DNA of 64,000 nt from Arthrobacter sp. Y81 (GTDB lineage: Bacteria > Actinomycetota > Actinomycetes > Actinomycetales > Micrococcaceae), in NCBI RefSeq assembly GCF_002929335.1, contig NZ_PJIL01000010.1:117800-181799 (forward strand), given 5' to 3'. The translations under genes were made by a program, and so were the position numbers. The notes beneath the pieces are model-generated. The model was not told where the DNA came from. It saw only the letters and a program-made list of their open reading frames with translations, and did not search any database. Of this stretch, positions 34,659-43,015 are shown piece by piece. The number at the start of each line of letters is the position of its first letter. Position 1 is the first letter of the stretch.

Positions 34659-36023
34659 ATGTCAAGCAACAACTGCTACGACGTGACTACGTGGCCCGTC
34701 GGCAATCCGTCCGAGGACGTCGGTGAAGTAATCAACAGCATCATCGCTGACATCAAGGACCGGCAGACGGTCACCGATGCGAACAATGGAGGAAAGCCAG
34801 GCGCGGTGATCTACATTCCGCCCGGGGATTACCACCTCCGCACGCAGGTGGTCATCGATGTCAGCTTTCTCAGGATCCATGGTTCGGGACACGGCTTTAC
34901 GTCGTCGAGCATCCGGTTCAACGTTCCCGAAGACGAATGGCCCGACCTGCATGAGCTGTGGCCCGGAGGGAGCCGCGTTATCGTCGACATTCCCCTCGGC
35001 GGAGACGTGGAGGAATCCAAGGGAGCCGCCTTCTACGTTGAGCGAAGCGGAAGCCCGCGGATCAGCTCGGTCGAGTTCTCCAACTTCTGCATCGACGGGT
35101 TGCACTTCAACCCGGATGGTTCGGGGATGCATCCGGAGAACACCTACGTCAACGGCAAGACCGGGATCTATGTCGCGAACGCCAATGACTCATTCCGGGT
35201 GAACGGCATGGGCTTCGTCTATCTTGAGAACGCGCTCACCATCTACAACGCGGACGCGCTTTCAATCCACGACAACTTCATCGCTGAATGCGGAAGCTGC
35301 ATCGAGCTGCGCGGGTGGGGACAGGCATCAAAGATCACCGACAACCTGGTGGGAGCAGGCCCTAAGGGTCACTCGATCTACGCCGAGAACCATGGCGGGC
35401 TCCTGATAACCGCGAACAACGTCTTCCCCCGTGGTGCGAGCAGCGTCCATCTCAACGGCGTCACGCGGTCAAGCGTCACCAACAACCGTTTGCATTCGTT
35501 CTATCCCGGAATGCTGATTCTCGCGAACAGTTCGGAAAACCTCGTGGCCACGAATCACTTCCTGCGTGACCATGAGCCCTGGACGCCCTTCCTGGGAGTG
35601 GACAACGGACTGGACGACCTCAACGGACTTCTCTCTGTCAGCGGCAGCAACAACTCTGTCGTCGCCAACCACTTCTCCCAGATCATCGACGCACAGAGCA
35701 TCCGCCCAGCAGGTGCGACGCCTGTCATCATCCGGCTCATGGCGGGGGTTGGCAACTTCGTCTCCAACAACCACGTGGTGGCGATGGACATTCACTCCAC
35801 GTCAAGTGACTCCTGCTTCGAGGCTCAAGTGGACGCTCTGTTGACCACCGAGGCCGCGAACGGCCTCGCCGTTACGGCCGTCATGGTCGATTCCGAATCA
35901 GCCCGGAATACGATCCTTGATTCCGGAAGTGACGCCCAAGTTATCGCAGACAGGGCTGTTAACGCCTTGAGGGCCACACCCACGGTCGGTTTCCAGACGG
36001 CACCTGCACTCGTGGCCAAGTAA
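34659..36023 (+). CDS. GH91 protein, probable intracellular difructose-anhydride hydrolase
   Basis: A 454-residue homologue of inulin fructotransferase, without signal peptide, inside the importer operon. The GH91 core is clear: IPPGDYHLRTQVVID, GSGHGF, NGKTGI, IAECGSC and an Asp/Glu pair 11 residues apart (D199 in NADAL, E210 in IAECG). Compared with 29561-30766 it has an extra loop at about 85-120 and a longer C-terminal half with an insertion around 385-415. Difructose-anhydride III hydrolases of Arthrobacter (about 440-450 residues) belong to this family, so hydrolysis of imported anhydride to inulobiose is the best guess. A second fructotransferase is the alternative. Confidence 0.8.
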   Translation: MSSNNCYDVTTWPVGNPSEDVGEVINSIIADIKDRQTVTDANNGGKPGAVIYIPPGDYHLRTQVVIDVSFLRIHGSGHGFTSSSIRFNVPEDEWPDLHELWPGGSRVIVDIPLGGDVEESKGAAFYVERSGSPRISSVEFSNFCIDGLHFNPDGSGMHPENTYVNGKTGIYVANANDSFRVNGMGFVYLENALTIYNADALSIHDNFIAECGSCIELRGWGQASKITDNLVGAGPKGHSIYAENHGGLLITANNVFPRGASSVHLNGVTRSSVTNNRLHSFYPGMLILANSSENLVATNHFLRDHEPWTPFLGVDNGLDDLNGLLSVSGSNNSVVANHFSQIIDAQSIRPAGATPVIIRLMAGVGNFVSNNHVVAMDIHSTSSDSCFEAQVDALLTTEAANGLAVTAVMVDSESARNTILDSGSDAQVIADRAVNALRATPTVGFQTAPALVAK

Positions 36024-36122
36024 CCCGCTCAGGCCCGGCGGGACCCGGGGATCGCCAAACGGGCTCCGGGACGAATAAGCCGAACGTAGTATCACCACCA
36101 ACACCATGACGTGGGAGACCAA

Positions 36123-37217
36123 ATGACCAATAGATCAGTCGGCATCAAGGATGTGGCGGCCGCGGCCGGGGTCTCTGTCACGACCGTCTCCCACGTCCTC
36201 AATGACGTTGCCTACGCCCGGGTGGGCGCAGGAACAAGGGAACGGGTCCACGAGGCAGCCCAACGGCTGGGTTACGGGCCCAACCGGCTCGCCCAGGCCC
36301 TGCGCACTCAACGCTCCGGGATGATCGGGTTCATCAGCGAGGAAATTGCCACCACCCCGCACGCAGGCAGGATCATCCTCGGGGCCGAGGAAACGGCTCG
36401 GGCCCGCGGGTACCGCATCATGATCATCAACTCCACCAGCACCAGCTCCCAGGATTCCAAGGAGAGCCAGGTGGCGGATCTGCTGGACCGGCAGGTGGAC
36501 GGCATCCTGTACGCCACGATGTATCACCGGAAGCTGGCTGTCCCCATGAACCTGGCCGGACTTCCGGCGGTCCTGGTGGACTCCGAAGACATCAGCCACA
36601 CTGTTTCCTGCGTCATCCCCGACGAAATGGGCGGCGCAAGGTCGGCCGTGCAAACCCTGATCGACGCCGGGCACACCCGGATCGGCATGCTCAACAACAC
36701 TGATGACGTGCCGGCAACATACTCCCGGCTCAGGGCCTTCAAGGACACGCTGGCAGATGCCGGGCTGCCGTTCCACGAAGAACTGGTCCAGTCCGAGCTT
36801 TCGGAGGTGCCTGGCGGCCACCAGGCGGCCCTGCGCCTGCTAAAACCTGAAAGCCGGCCCACGGCCGTGTTCTGCTACAACGATCGCATGGCCATGGGCG
36901 CCTACCGGGCGGCCCGGGAACTTGGTCTTACGATTCCGGACGACATTTCCGTGGTCGGTTTCGACAACCAACAACTCATCGCCGAAAACCTCTACCCCGC
37001 GCTGACAACCGTCACCCTGCCCCACTACGAAATGGGCGCATGGGCAACCGAAAACCTGATCGACGCCATCGAGGGAAAAACGGACCTGCAGCTGTTCGCC
37101 GCTCACCCAACCGCTCTTCCCTGTCCCATGGTTCTTCGCGATTCCGTCGCCTCCCCAAGACATCAGGGCGCTTCGAGTGGAGCAGCACTGGACTCACCTA
37201 CGCTCGCCAACACCTGA
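36123..37217 (+). CDS. LacI-family regulator of the fructan locus (copy 2)
   Basis: A 364-residue LacI repressor closely related to 25747-26811 over its whole length, with essentially the same recognition region (IKDVAAAAGVSVTTVSHVLN). ATG 36123 was chosen because GGGAGA precedes it; a GTG at 36111 would add four residues. It lies between the GH91 hydrolase and the intracellular GH32 genes on the same strand. The C-terminal 20 residues differ from copy 1. It probably senses a related but distinct fructan-derived sugar (inference). Confidence 0.92.
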   Translation: MTNRSVGIKDVAAAAGVSVTTVSHVLNDVAYARVGAGTRERVHEAAQRLGYGPNRLAQALRTQRSGMIGFISEEIATTPHAGRIILGAEETARARGYRIMIINSTSTSSQDSKESQVADLLDRQVDGILYATMYHRKLAVPMNLAGLPAVLVDSEDISHTVSCVIPDEMGGARSAVQTLIDAGHTRIGMLNNTDDVPATYSRLRAFKDTLADAGLPFHEELVQSELSEVPGGHQAALRLLKPESRPTAVFCYNDRMAMGAYRAARELGLTIPDDISVVGFDNQQLIAENLYPALTTVTLPHYEMGAWATENLIDAIEGKTDLQLFAAHPTALPCPMVLRDSVASPRHQGASSGAALDSPTLANT

Positions 37218-37353
37218 CCTCGAGCGCGTCCAGTAAAGGGATGCGCCCAACCTTCCAAGGACCTCGAATGCACAGCTCCCCAGTTCCGCCACGCCCTGAA
37301 ACGGATGTCGTCGTCGGCGACTCGGCGCGCCCAGACTTCCCGAAAGAACTCCG

Positions 37354-38889
37354 ATGACTGAAACAACAACGCACCCTGCCGGCCCCGCCGAAGAAACAGC
37401 CCCCAACTTCCGGCCGATACTTCACTACACAGCCAAGAACACTTGGCTGAACGACCCCAACGGACTCGTGTGGCACCAGGGTCTCTACCACCTCTTCTAC
37501 CAAAACAACCCCTTCGGCAACGTCTGGGGCAACATGTCCTGGGGACATGCCACCTCAACTGACCTTCTGCACTGGACCGAACACCCGGTTGCCATCGCCT
37601 GCGACGAGGAAGAAGACGTCTTTTCAGGCAGCATCGTGGTGGACCACGGCAATACATCGGGATTCGGCACAGTGGAACATCCGGCCCTGGTGGCCATCTA
37701 CACGAGCGCCTTCAAGGAAGGATCGGTGCACCAAGGGACACAGGCCCAGTCCCTCGCCTTCTCCACGGACGCCGGCATGACGTGGATCAAATACGCAGGC
37801 AACCCGGTGCTTGGCCGCGGCTCGGCCCATTTCCGGGACCCCAAGGTCTTCCGCCACGACGGACCGGCCGGTTCCTGCTGGGTCATGGTGGCGGTGGAGG
37901 CCCAGTACCAGCAGGTTGTGCTGTACCGCTCGGCCAACCTCAAGGACTGGGAATACCTGAGCACCTTCGGCCCTGCCAATGCGGGCGGCGGTGAATGGGA
38001 GTGCCCTGACCTGTTCCCGCTTCCCGTCGACGGAGACCCGGGCAACGTCAAGTGGATCCTGGTGGTCAACATCAACCCGGGTGCCGTGGCCGGCGGCTCG
38101 GGAGGGCAGTATTTCGTGGGGGACTTCGACGGGATGGAGTTCACCGCCGACCCTGATTCGCTGGTTCAGGCGGATTCGCACGGGAACACGGATCTCAGAC
38201 ACTGTCTGTGGCTCGACTGGGGACGTGACTACTACGCCGCCGTTTCCTTCAGCAATGCGCCGGAGAACCGCCGCATCATGATCGGCTGGATGAACAACTG
38301 GGACTATGCCAACTCCTTGCCCACGTCTCCGTGGCGCTCCGGGATGTCTCTTGCCCGCGAGGTCGAACTCGTGACGGTGGACGGTTTGCCGCGCCTGGTG
38401 CAGCGCCCGGTGCTGCCGTTGGGCTGTGGGGAGCCGGCCCGCATCATCCGGGACCTGGAACTTCACGATTCCGCCTTGGAACTGCCAGACGCGGTGCCCG
38501 GATCAGCCCAGCTGATCGAGGCCGAGATCCTGCCCGGCACGGCCCGGACCGTTGCTTTCAGGCTTCTCGGCGCAGCGGGCGGGAGCGCCGCGACGGTTCT
38601 CAGCTTTGATGCCGTGACGAGCCGGCTCAGCCTGGATCGCCGCAACTCCGGAAACACCGCCTTCCACGGAAAGTTCGCGTCGGCTGAGTCGGCACCCGTG
38701 AAGCTCGACGGCGGCGTGCTAAGGCTGCGTGTGATCGTCGACCAGTGCTCGGTGGAGGTCTTCGCCCAGGGCGGCAGGGTTGTCCTGAGCGATCTGGTGT
38801 TCCCACTGTCCGGGAACCGGGGCACCGACGTGCGCGTGGAAGGCGGCACGGCCATTGTGCGGAAACTGGCCGTCACGGCCTTGTCCTAA
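37354..38889 (+). CDS. Intracellular GH32 beta-fructosidase
   Basis: A cytoplasmic fructosidase (511 residues, no signal peptide) predicted to split inulobiose, sucrose or fructo-oligosaccharides to fructose. GH32 catalytic residues are D34 (WLNDPNG), D162 (FRDP) and E216 (WECPDLF); the C-terminal beta-sandwich follows (about 365-510). It is clearly related to 26870-29461 but lacks signal and insertion. ATG 37354 follows a GAAAGAACTCCG region; 136 bp separate it from the LacI gene, so it may have its own promoter. It completes import, anhydride opening and hydrolysis. Confidence 0.92.
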   Translation: MTETTTHPAGPAEETAPNFRPILHYTAKNTWLNDPNGLVWHQGLYHLFYQNNPFGNVWGNMSWGHATSTDLLHWTEHPVAIACDEEEDVFSGSIVVDHGNTSGFGTVEHPALVAIYTSAFKEGSVHQGTQAQSLAFSTDAGMTWIKYAGNPVLGRGSAHFRDPKVFRHDGPAGSCWVMVAVEAQYQQVVLYRSANLKDWEYLSTFGPANAGGGEWECPDLFPLPVDGDPGNVKWILVVNINPGAVAGGSGGQYFVGDFDGMEFTADPDSLVQADSHGNTDLRHCLWLDWGRDYYAAVSFSNAPENRRIMIGWMNNWDYANSLPTSPWRSGMSLAREVELVTVDGLPRLVQRPVLPLGCGEPARIIRDLELHDSALELPDAVPGSAQLIEAEILPGTARTVAFRLLGAAGGSAATVLSFDAVTSRLSLDRRNSGNTAFHGKFASAESAPVKLDGGVLRLRVIVDQCSVEVFAQGGRVVLSDLVFPLSGNRGTDVRVEGGTAIVRKLAVTALS

Positions 38890-38982
38890 AGACACCACCG
38901 CTTGCGGCTCCCACCCACGGCCTGTTCAACGGTCCGAAACGGGAGCACAATGAGTCCACCTTTACCTTGGTGGTGATGACGC

Positions 38983-39921
38983 GTGGCGCTGGCAGTCGTG
39001 GTTGTTTGCACGTTCTTGCTGCTCGTTGCCGTGGCAATGGTCATCGCTTGGGGAGGACGCTCCGTAAGGGCGCCCGTAGGGCCCGCGTCGACGGCGGATC
39101 TTCCCGTGCCTTCATCAGTGCCCGCACGGGACGTCGTCGTGGAGGCCCAGGTTTCCGCACTGCGCCGCTACCTCTGGTGGGCCAACGTGGCAACGGTGGC
39201 CGCCTTCGCATCCGGGATCCTGGTGGCGTGGGCCGGCGGCAGGCTGGTGATGCGCATCCTGGCCGCCACCTCCCCGGCGTCGGCCCAGGGGCGACTGACC
39301 GAGGCCCAGGCCAACGTGGGTTTCCCCACCATTGAGGGCAGCATCGCCCTACTGTTCTTCGGGGGACTCCCGGCCGGCTTCGCCGCCGCGTTCATCTATG
39401 TGCTGCTCCGCCGTTGGCTCCCCGCCGGAAGGTGGGCGGGACCGGTGCTTGGAGTGCTGCTTCTCCTGGTCTTCGGCGCCTCCGTGGAACCGTTCCGGGC
39501 CGACAATATCGACTTTGCGATTGTGGGGCCGGGCTGGCTGTCCGTGGCGCTCTTCTCCGCGCTGGCCGTCCTGCACGGTGCCGTCGTGGCCGCAGTGGCG
39601 GGCGCGTTCAGCGGGCGCCTTCCGCTGCCGTCCCGACAGAACTGGAAGTACTACCTGCCGCTGCTGGCGGCCGTCCTGTTCGTGCCCGCGGGCGTGGTGC
39701 TCGGCATCGGTGCGCTGGTGGTCATGGTGTGGGCCCAGCTGGCTGCAGTTCTACGGGCAATGCGGCTGCGTGCCGGCCGCGGGACGCGTGCGGTCAGGCC
39801 GCCAGATGTCGCCCGCCGCGGAGGGGCCGTTGACTGGGCAGGGCGCGGGATTCTCGGCGTGGCAGCGGTGACGGCCTTGCCTCTCTTCGTCACTGCAGTG
39901 ACGTCGATTGTCTCTCGCTGA
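38983..39921 (+). CDS. Integral membrane protein of unknown function
   Basis: A 312-residue protein with about eight hydrophobic segments. The second half has a long hydrophobic block (about 120-260) and the C terminus ends near a basic stretch (RLRAGRGTRAVRPPDVARR) followed by one more helix. I recognise no family. GTG start. The 3' end overlaps the convergent kinase gene by 32 bp. Confidence 0.65.
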   Translation: MALAVVVVCTFLLLVAVAMVIAWGGRSVRAPVGPASTADLPVPSSVPARDVVVEAQVSALRRYLWWANVATVAAFASGILVAWAGGRLVMRILAATSPASAQGRLTEAQANVGFPTIEGSIALLFFGGLPAGFAAAFIYVLLRRWLPAGRWAGPVLGVLLLLVFGASVEPFRADNIDFAIVGPGWLSVALFSALAVLHGAVVAAVAGAFSGRLPLPSRQNWKYYLPLLAAVLFVPAGVVLGIGALVVMVWAQLAAVLRAMRLRAGRGTRAVRPPDVARRGGAVDWAGRGILGVAAVTALPLFVTAVTSIVSR

Positions 39922-40636
39922 TCGGCCCTGCCCCTGCGGCGGCACCGTTGATTGCATCAGTGAGTGCCTCCAACACCTCGTTTTGGGCGCCGCCGGCATC
40001 GATCCGGAGGAATCCGGGGAACTCCGGAAGTGCACGGTAGCCCTCGCTGAGCGCTGTCAGTTCCTCGAGTGTTTCAGTGTCGGTCCCGCGCAGCAGAATG
40101 CGTTCCAGTGCCTGTTCCGGAGCTAGGTCGAAGTGGATCACGAGGTTCGGTTTGGGCAGGCGCCGCAGGAGCCAGGGAAGGAACCGGCCGCGCGGAATCC
40201 CGCGGACGCTGCGCAGCCCAAGCTGGCAGTAGACGTGGCGGTCCATGACCACCAGGCCGGTAAACCTGCTGGCGCGGGTATGTGAAACCACCACGTTGAA
40301 GGTCCGGATCACGGTTTCCAGGGCATCCGCCAGCCGGGGGCTAAGGGGGATTCCGGAGCGGGCCGACCACTGCGTTAGGTTCCGGCGTCCGGCATGATTG
40401 CGCAGGAGCAGCGCCTTGCTGCCGGCCAGACGAGCGGCTTCCACGGCTCCGCGGGCGGCAGTGGTTTTTCCGGCACCGTCAATTCCGGTCAGGACAATCA
40501 GCAGGGGTGGCTCGTTTCGTCGGGCGGCAGCTCGTGCGCCGCAATCGGGTGTTGGAGGTTGTGTGTCGGGAGCGGGGGCGGGGGCTGGCGCCAGGGTGTC
40601 ACGAATCTTGTTCGCTGTTCGCCGTCCGGATTTCAT
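39890..40636 (-). CDS. Thymidylate-kinase-like P-loop protein
   Basis: A 248-residue protein with a Pro/Ala-rich N terminus (about 40 residues) then a nucleoside/nucleotide kinase fold: P-loop GIDGAGKTT (51-59), a DRH-type motif in VVMDRHVYCQLG, and an HFDLAPEQALERILLRG lid-like region. Canonical thymidylate kinase signatures are only partly kept, so the substrate may be a nucleotide, a sugar or a small molecule. It is alone on this strand; divergent from 40700-41176. Confidence 0.75.
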   Translation of the reverse strand: MKSGRRTANKIRDTLAPAPAPAPDTQPPTPDCGARAAARRNEPPLLIVLTGIDGAGKTTAARGAVEAARLAGSKALLLRNHAGRRNLTQWSARSGIPLSPRLADALETVIRTFNVVVSHTRASRFTGLVVMDRHVYCQLGLRSVRGIPRGRFLPWLLRRLPKPNLVIHFDLAPEQALERILLRGTDTETLEELTALSEGYRALPEFPGFLRIDAGGAQNEVLEALTDAINGAAAGAGPISERQSTSLQ

Positions 40637-40699
40637 CCGCCGTTAATGGCGGCCTTCTAGTGTGGTTCCTCAGTCACCATCCGCTAGAAGGGATCCATC

Positions 40700-41176
40700 A
40701 TGGCCGATATTGCCGCTGTGCTGGGACGGCTCACCCCGGAAGAGCTCGACGAGCTCCGGGCCCTTGGTCCCCAGGGGCATCTGACCAAGCAACTCATCGA
40801 TGCCCTGGACAGGGCGGCCGGCGGGTCAGGTGCGGGCCGAGGGTATTACGTGCCCACCGGGAGCGTGAGCGCAACGGGCGGACCGCATCTTGTGCTGCGC
40901 AGCGACGTTTCCGCCTGGCTGTTCGGAGCAGCCCCGCAGATTCCGCACGGACAAGCTGTGGACGCCGCAGCCGGGACGTTGCCGACAGGAACCGACTGGT
41001 CCGAGCTGCGACCCGGCGACAGGGTGTCCATCGTGCGCGGCAACCGCGTTACGGCGTCGGGCATCGTGGACACCATGACCGAGGATGCCTCCACGGTGTG
41101 GGTGCTCTTCGACGGTGTTGCACCGCGGCGCATGTTCCACCGAGGCGACCCGGACGAACTGCGCCCCGTGCGCTAG
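40700..41176 (+). CDS. Hypothetical protein
   Basis: A 158-residue soluble protein. N-terminal IAAVLGRLTPEELDELRALG is a helical start, the middle has GYYVPTGSVSATGG and the C-terminal half (about 95-155) looks like a small SH3-like or beta-barrel domain (RPGDRVSIVRGNRVTASGIVDTM ... VWVLFDGVAPRRMF). GAAGGG lies upstream of the start. I do not recognise a family; function unknown. Confidence 0.65.
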   Translation: MADIAAVLGRLTPEELDELRALGPQGHLTKQLIDALDRAAGGSGAGRGYYVPTGSVSATGGPHLVLRSDVSAWLFGAAPQIPHGQAVDAAAGTLPTGTDWSELRPGDRVSIVRGNRVTASGIVDTMTEDASTVWVLFDGVAPRRMFHRGDPDELRPVR

Positions 41177-41221
41177 TTTCCCCGTCAGCGGGGTTTGTCC
41201 TTCACACCGCGGCTACGGGAC

Positions 41222-41626
41222 CTACTCGGCCTTGGCGCGGGCTTTCTTGGCGTCCTTCTTGGCGGCCTCGTCCTTCACCCGCTGGGCTTCGGCGCGGACT
41301 GCGGCGTGCGTGGAGCGCTCGGTGACCAACCAGGCCGGGGGCGCCTGGAGCAGCGCGGTGATTTCCGCCGACGTGAGGGCTTCCTCGACGCCGCCGCGTG
41401 CCAGGCCGCTGATGGATACGTTCAGCTTCTGTGCCACCACCGGGCGGGGGTGCGGGCCGTTGCGGCGGAGTTCGGCCAGCCACTCCGGCGGGTTGGCCTG
41501 GAGCTCGGCGAAATCGGCGCGGGTGATAACCGAATCCTGGAACTCCTGGGGTGTTGCGGGCAGGTATATGCCAAGCTTCTTGGCAACGGTGGCCGGCTTC
41601 ATGGACTGGGAGTTTGCAGAGGTCAT
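41222..41626 (-). CDS. DUF5997-family protein
   Basis: A 134-residue basic protein, MTSANSQSMKPATVAKKLGIYLPATP ... FQDSVITRADFAELQANPPEWLAELRRNGPHPRPVVAQKL, that matches my memory of the DUF5997 family found in actinobacteria. The C-terminal 20 residues are an Ala/Lys-rich helix. It is divergent from the LysR-type effector-domain gene, a pairing I recall from related genomes. The function is unknown. An 11-bp tandem repeat lies in the gap. Confidence 0.7.
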   Translation of the reverse strand: MTSANSQSMKPATVAKKLGIYLPATPQEFQDSVITRADFAELQANPPEWLAELRRNGPHPRPVVAQKLNVSISGLARGGVEEALTSAEITALLQAPPAWLVTERSTHAAVRAEAQRVKDEAAKKDAKKARAKAE

Positions 41627-41659
41627 ACTTCAAGGGTATCCGGCGGGCCGCCTGCAAGG

Positions 41660-41725
41660 CACCAATACAGCACCAATACAGCACCAACGCAGTACCAATA
41701 TCGCCCCAGCGCAGTACCAGCCTGC
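41660..41725. repeat. Six imperfect 11-bp tandem repeats in a divergent promoter
   Basis: Units such as CACCAATACAG (41660-41670 and 41671-41681), CACCAACGCAG (41682-41692), TACCAATATCG (41693-41703), CCCCAGCGCAG (41704-41714) and TACCAGCCTGC (41715-41725). All share an (A/C)CCA core. They fill most of the 165-bp gap between two divergent genes, at a period close to one helix turn. Confidence 0.75.
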
Positions 41726-41791
41726 ACCAACCGGGCACCGTGCAGCCCTCGCCGCGGGGCCATCCTCGAGCTCTGGCGGTACTGTGAACGT

Positions 41792-42541
41792 GTGTCCGCT
41801 GAAGAAGAAATCCCGCAAGCACCCGCACCTTCGGAACCGGAAGGGCGGGGGCTGTGCTTCGCGTACGTTGCCGGCGTGACGCCGGGGAAATGGATCCGGC
41901 GCTGGGAAGAGCGGATGCCGGACGTTCCGCTGAGCTCCTTTATGTCCGACGACGGCGCGCAGCTGTCAGTCCTGCGCGACGGCGCCGCGGACCTCAGTTT
42001 CGTCCGCCTCCCGGTGGAGCGCGAGGGCCTGAACGTGATTCCCCTGTATGAAGAGCAGCCTGTGGTGGTTGCCCCCAAGGGCCACGAAATTTCGGTGTTC
42101 GAAGAGGTGGCGCTGGCCGACCTTGCAACGGAAACGTTCCTGGACGTGACCGGGCTTGGCGGCCCGGAAATGGCGTTGCAGGTGGTTGCCTCCGGCGCGG
42201 GGCTCGCCATTCTGCCGATGTCGGTTGCGCGCCACTTCAACGTGAAAGACACGGTGGCGCGGAAGCTCACCGGCGCCCCGACCACGCAAATTGCGCTTGC
42301 CTGGTCCAGCGAGCCCAACGACCATGCACCGGACGAGGTGATTGAGGAGTTCATCGGGATCGTCCGCGGGCGGACCGCCCAGAGCTCCCGCCAGCCGTCG
42401 GCGCAGGTTGAGAAGCCCAAGAAGGAACCGAAGCCGGACCGGCGGGGGACCGGTGTCAAGAAGCCCAAGGTTGCACAGCGCTACGCCCCCAATCCGGACA
42501 AAGGCCGCGGGAAGGGTTCACGCAAGAAGGGAAAGCGCTAA
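41792..42541 (+). CDS. LysR-type substrate-binding-domain protein without HTH
   Basis: A 249-residue protein with the effector-binding fold of LysR regulators (about 30-190: DVPLSSFMSDDGAQLSVLRDGAADLSFVRLPVEREGLNVIPLYEEQPVVVAPKGH) but no DNA-binding N terminus; the start is GTG 41792, right after the tandem repeats. The last 45 residues are very basic (KPKKEPKPDRRGTGVKKPK ... GKGSRKKGKR) and could bind nucleic acid. The frame is open far upstream but only as low-complexity repeat. Its partner is the divergent DUF5997 gene. Ligand and role unknown. Confidence 0.75.
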   Translation: MSAEEEIPQAPAPSEPEGRGLCFAYVAGVTPGKWIRRWEERMPDVPLSSFMSDDGAQLSVLRDGAADLSFVRLPVEREGLNVIPLYEEQPVVVAPKGHEISVFEEVALADLATETFLDVTGLGGPEMALQVVASGAGLAILPMSVARHFNVKDTVARKLTGAPTTQIALAWSSEPNDHAPDEVIEEFIGIVRGRTAQSSRQPSAQVEKPKKEPKPDRRGTGVKKPKVAQRYAPNPDKGRGKGSRKKGKR

Positions 42542-42581
42542 GGCTCTGCCGTAGGCTGCGCAGTTTTGGACGCCGCGGCCC

Positions 42582-42917
42582 TTAGGCGGTGCAGGCGTCC
42601 TTCAGGGCCGTGACGGACTCAGCGGGGACCTGGTCGCCGGCTTCGGCGATCTGCCGCAGGGGAGTGGTGATCTCCGACGGCACGCCTGCGGTCTCCGCGC
42701 CGGCCACAAGGCCACCCAGCACTTCCTTGTCCTTGACGCTGACGAGCCCGTCTTCCACGAGTGCGCAGATCTGGCCCTTGACCTGGTCGGCGGCTGCGGT
42801 GGCAACCTGGGATGCTCCGTCGTTCACGGCTTTTTCGGCTGTTTCCTGAACCTGGCCGCAACCGGTCAGCACAACGATGAGGGCGGCAAAGGACAGGGCG
42901 GCGAGGCTGGATTTCAT
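42582..42917 (-). CDS. Small lipoprotein
   Basis: A 111-residue protein with a lipoprotein signal (MKSSLAALSFAALIVVLTGC, lipobox LTGC, Cys20) and a helical body. I recognise no family. It lies downstream of the LacI pseudogene on the same strand. Function unknown. Confidence 0.75.
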   Translation of the reverse strand: MKSSLAALSFAALIVVLTGCGQVQETAEKAVNDGASQVATAAADQVKGQICALVEDGLVSVKDKEVLGGLVAGAETAGVPSEITTPLRQIAEAGDQVPAESVTALKDACTA

Positions 42918-43015
42918 CCTCCCACCCTAGCAAGGGCGCCTGTGCGTCGACTGAACCGGGCGCCGGCGGACCGAACCTACGGCGCCTGGGCCGCCCGGGC
43001 CGCCTGCCGCCTGCG

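Noticed and set aside
42927..43015. Extension of the LacI frame to 42927 as a real C terminus
   Set aside because: The last 100 residues in that frame are Arg/Gly/Pro-rich and unlike LacI, while the shifted frame gives a proper LacI ending.
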